Shown: piece by piece, positions 21,253-24,178 of the stretch
Numbering within the stretch: the stretch's first letter is position 1
Layout of the letters: every line of letters begins with the position of its first letter
Virus record (IMG/VR): IMGVR_UViG_3300007511_000150
Span: 1-24,178 of that record
Source of the DNA: a virus
Strand: one strand, 5' to 3'
DNA length: 24,178 nt
The notes under the pieces: model-generated
Seen by the model: only the letters and a program-made list of their open reading frames with translations
The model's database searches: none
What the model was told of the DNA's origin: nothing
Program-made: the position numbers and the translations under genes

Positions 21253-24144
21253 TTAATACTCCTTATCTCTTCCACTTAAAATTTCATATTTATTTCGATC
21301 ATCTTTTACTAAATCTACGAGATCAGATAATGCTTCAATATCCTTAATAATAGCTCCCAATAAATCAACATCTTGTCCTAATAGATGATTTACATTATTA
21401 AAAATTGCCCTACCATAAGGAAGTTGACCACCAGTAGTATTCGATGCTGGAATTGAACTTACTCTAATTGCAGGAGGATTTCCTCTTGATGCTGCTGAAC
21501 CAGAATATGTTGGTACTCCAATTCTTGCATCTATTTCTCTTATTCGTTTATCACAATTATCTTTAAATGTTCCTAGTTCAGTACCAAAAACAGTCCAACG
21601 AGTTACCCCATTAATAGAACCAGTAAGAGATGCGTAATTGACAGCACTTCCAGTTGCCGGAGATAATGCTGAAGGATTATATACTTTAGATCCCCTTCCA
21701 CTATTATTAAAATCAGTACGAAATTGTGTTAATGCAGCAAGTAAAAGATCACGATCCCCCTCTGGCTGAGATGCCAAATAAGTATCAAAATCTGCATCAG
21801 ATATTCCAGTACCATTTGCATCACCAGCAGTTCCGCCAGATGCGGTTCTTGGAGCAGCAGTTCCAGTAATAATCGGATCTCTAAATGCATCAACTGCCTG
21901 TAGTGCATCTACAGTAGTATTAATAAATGCTATATCAGCATTGGCAGTAGTTGCCTCAAACATATGTTTCTGGACAAAATTATAATAACATTGAAATGGA
22001 CCATCCATATGATAAGTATATGCAAGAGTATATGAAGAAGAACCACAAGAAGTAGTTACATCAATAGTAGCTTGAACATGATTTGTTGTTATTATATTAT
22101 TTGCTTCTAATACATAATATGTCAATACAGATGCATCTCTATCTCCTGTGCCATTAACTCCCCCTTCGGATGCATCCGGGCCCGTACCGATTCCTAAAAG
22201 AGTATCTGCATATGTAAATGCATCATCTGCTGGAACAGTAGTAGTATTAGAAGTAGAACAATCAGTAGATCCAATCGTAACCGTGGTGCCAGTAACCCTT
22301 GTTACAATTTCCGCCATACCCTTTCTTGGAGATATGTTTCTTGGTTCAGATTCGGAACTTGGTGGACTTGCCAAGACAGTTGGGGGATAATTTGGATCTG
22401 CAGGAGCATCTCCCGTAGTACCATAATCATACCCCCTATAACTTGCAGGAGCATAAAAATATTTATTAGCATTATCTACAATATAACGATATTCTCCAAC
22501 AGTTTGACCAGCTCCATTCTTTCTTCCTTTATTCCATGAAACATATCTTCCACACCAAACATCCTTATTTCCCAACCCTGATGGTTGTGTTCCTGTAATT
22601 TCACCCCCTTTAGTTGCATATGCCTTCGTTGTACCTGCAGTTGCCGGTTTAATTGGATTCTTTTCTATATCTGGATAATTTACTTCATTAAATTCTTGTC
22701 CTGAAGAATCATATTGATTACTTCCTCCTTTGATTAAATCATCAGAACCAGCATTACCAGGATCAAAGAAATTTAAAAGAGAAATAAATTGTGAAGTATT
22801 TGCTACACATAAATCATGTTCAGAATTATTAGGATATGTACCTGCATCATCTCCCACAGGAGTCCAATTAGTATTAGCAACAAGTCCTTCTGCCGATACT
22901 TCTAATTGAGCAAAAATATCATCTTTTCCATGTCCGACAGGAACACTATTTACAGTAATAGTAACAGTTCCATTTGCGGTTGCCTTAGCATCATATGCCA
23001 ATGAATAACTTGTTCCAGTAGAAACTGTTGCAGAATTATCTAAAGTTACTACTGTATCACTATCCCTTGTAACTACATTACCACCTCCACCAGTAAGAGT
23101 TAAAGTGGATCCCTGAATATCAGAAGGCCAAGTACCACTAACAAGAGTAACAGTATTTCCGGCTTGTCCAACTGTTCCTGTAGTATAAGTGATAGTTCCT
23201 AATTGTGCTTTATTATCAGCACCTACTACTGCTGACAATTTAGGAGCTCCACCCGCACCTTCAGGAATACCTGTGCCACTTACTACATCTTGCCATTTGA
23301 TTTTTGCAATATCGGTTTCAGAAATATCAGTAAGTTCTATACTATCCGTTGTTGTAGTAGCAGTAATAGTAAATGTATTAATTTTATCAGCGTGTTTTTT
23401 TAAATAAAATTTCTGACCAAAAGAGGGGCCGACAGGAGTATAATCTGTATTACTCCCTTGAGACAATGACTCCATATCTAAAGTATTTAATTCATATACT
23501 CCACCTGCATTTTTAACTTCACAACTAACTACATTACATTTTGCCCAATGATAATTCCATGTATTTGCGTCCTCTTCACTAGCTACAGAAGATCCCCATG
23601 CTATTGTGTTCCCGAAAAAAACATCAACCCCATCTGGTGTAGTATAGGCATTCAAATTTCCATTTATATCTTCTAGTTCTCCTGAAACTCTAGATCTCAC
23701 CAAATAATAATCAGTAACTTGAGTACTAAATGTATTTCCATCAATAGTTTGAGTTCCTGCTGTGTTCTGTAAAGTAATAGTAGTCTGACCATCTAAAGTT
23801 GTACATACAAATCCAAAAAATGAAGTATTCGGTTCAGTTAAAGTAAGAGCACCATTAACAGTTTCATAAGTTGGTAAAGTAAATTTCTCATAATCATCTT
23901 TAATGGCATGAGCCCCCATACATATCAATCTTTGCTTTGCTAAATTTTGACATATATCATGAAGAGAATAATTACCAGAAGAAGAAGTAAATTTCTGACA
24001 TAATGCCTGCAGATAAGTTTGAGCGAATTCTCTTGATAATGCAATTGCACCAAGAACACTTGAACGAGCATCAATAAATTGTGGTTGATACCCCTCTAAA
24101 TTTAATTTGGTTTCATTTTTCTTTTTTGTTATATTTCCAGCCAT
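21253..24144 (-). CDS. Large putative virion structural protein (963 aa), unidentified
   Basis: I do not recognise this protein by name. It is 963 residues, has no signal peptide or clear membrane segment, and is rich in Thr, Ser, Asn and Gly, as expected of a phage structural protein. The N-terminal ~70 residues (LNLEGYQPQF, then an Ala/Leu-rich helix with several Cys) look alpha-helical; the middle is beta-rich. Residues ~320-390 hold a module beginning GQAGNTVTLVSGTWPSD and ending SYSLAYD that resembles three copies in the gp7-position protein. The last ~75 residues (GQLPYGRAIFNNVNHLLG onwards, ending GRDKEY) look like a conserved folded tail. The start ATG has only a weak Shine-Dalgarno (AGAGA, 7-base spacer). 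Its AAGGAG near the stop serves as the ribosome site of the next gene. Position directly upstream of gp25 and gp6 suggests a baseplate or tail role; that is inference. Confidence 0.8.
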   Translation of the reverse strand: MAGNITKKKNETKLNLEGYQPQFIDARSSVLGAIALSREFAQTYLQALCQKFTSSSGNYSLHDICQNLAKQRLICMGAHAIKDDYEKFTLPTYETVNGALTLTEPNTSFFGFVCTTLDGQTTITLQNTAGTQTIDGNTFSTQVTDYYLVRSRVSGELEDINGNLNAYTTPDGVDVFFGNTIAWGSSVASEEDANTWNYHWAKCNVVSCEVKNAGGVYELNTLDMESLSQGSNTDYTPVGPSFGQKFYLKKHADKINTFTITATTTTDSIELTDISETDIAKIKWQDVVSGTGIPEGAGGAPKLSAVVGADNKAQLGTITYTTGTVGQAGNTVTLVSGTWPSDIQGSTLTLTGGGGNVVTRDSDTVVTLDNSATVSTGTSYSLAYDAKATANGTVTITVNSVPVGHGKDDIFAQLEVSAEGLVANTNWTPVGDDAGTYPNNSEHDLCVANTSQFISLLNFFDPGNAGSDDLIKGGSNQYDSSGQEFNEVNYPDIEKNPIKPATAGTTKAYATKGGEITGTQPSGLGNKDVWCGRYVSWNKGRKNGAGQTVGEYRYIVDNANKYFYAPASYRGYDYGTTGDAPADPNYPPTVLASPPSSESEPRNISPRKGMAEIVTRVTGTTVTIGSTDCSTSNTTTVPADDAFTYADTLLGIGTGPDASEGGVNGTGDRDASVLTYYVLEANNIITTNHVQATIDVTTSCGSSSYTLAYTYHMDGPFQCYYNFVQKHMFEATTANADIAFINTTVDALQAVDAFRDPIITGTAAPRTASGGTAGDANGTGISDADFDTYLASQPEGDRDLLLAALTQFRTDFNNSGRGSKVYNPSALSPATGSAVNYASLTGSINGVTRWTVFGTELGTFKDNCDKRIREIDARIGVPTYSGSAASRGNPPAIRVSSIPASNTTGGQLPYGRAIFNNVNHLLGQDVDLLGAIIKDIEALSDLVDLVKDDRNKYEILSGRDKEY

Positions 24145-24154
24145 ATATTTTTCT

Positions 24155-24178
24155 CTATGATAAAGGTCCCGAAAATGG
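24155..24178 (-). CDS. Possible 3' end of an upstream gene (partial)
   Basis: Read on the minus strand from the right edge, one frame gives PFSGPLS followed by a TAG stop at 24157-24155, ten bases before the start of the next gene. That spacing matches the tight packing elsewhere in the window, so this may be the C-terminus of the preceding structural gene. Only seven codons are visible, so nothing can be said about function and the reading frame itself is a guess. Confidence 0.25.
   Translation of the reverse strand, partial: PFSGPLS

Noticed and set aside
21287-21294. AATAAATA upstream of the 72-aa gene (another near 22459)
   Set aside because: One mismatch to the octamer, inside coding sequence, and the same variant occurs again at a position with no gene start nearby.

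Overview
The window is a block of tail (baseplate) structural genes from a T4-like myovirus, almost certainly a marine one. Every supportable gene is on the minus strand, so transcription runs from position 24178 towards 1. Genes are packed end to end: gaps are 1 to 73 bases, one pair overlaps, and no stretch over 300 bases lacks a gene. The DNA is visibly AT-rich and the proteins are rich in Asn, Thr, Ser and Gly, as in T4-like phages of marine bacteria (Pelagibacter-type or cyanobacterial hosts). The host is an inference: no host or auxiliary metabolic gene is present to fix it.

Layout in transcription order. (1) 24178-19147: the possible tail end of an unseen gene, then three genes I cannot name: a 963-residue likely virion protein, a 72-residue charged protein, and a 630-residue protein with long hydrophobic helices at both ends. 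They are tightly coupled and lead directly into the baseplate genes. (2) 19120-8110: baseplate wedge genes. These are gp25 (130 aa), gp6/Baseplate_J (625 aa), a giant protein in the gp7 position (2336 aa) and gp8 (550 aa). gp25, gp6 and gp8 are recognised from sequence. gp7 is called from position plus conserved marine-phage segments. The order 25-6-7-8 puts the core wedge genes side by side, whereas in T4 gene 25 lies elsewhere. (3) 8072-1: a giant DUF4815-type virion protein (2219 aa), a 77-residue coiled-coil protein, and the start of a repetitive tail fibre gene that runs off the left edge. T4 would have gp9 and gp10 after gp8; no recognisable gp9 or gp10 is seen here.

Regulation. Three exact copies of the T4 late promoter octamer TATAAATA lie on the coding strand: before gp8, before the 77-aa gene, and inside the 77-aa gene ahead of the tail fibre gene. 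Most starts have a Shine-Dalgarno sequence 7 to 8 bases upstream, often inside the end of the preceding gene. The 77-aa gene is the exception.

Most notable points. The gp7-position protein is over twice the T4 length. It carries a cupredoxin-like segment with a His...Cys...His...Met set, and a run of about ten acidic 'L-M-E-D-G-S' motifs. Three kinds of short beta-rich module recur across several of these neighbouring proteins, and in gp8 they sit exactly between blocks that align with T4 gp8.
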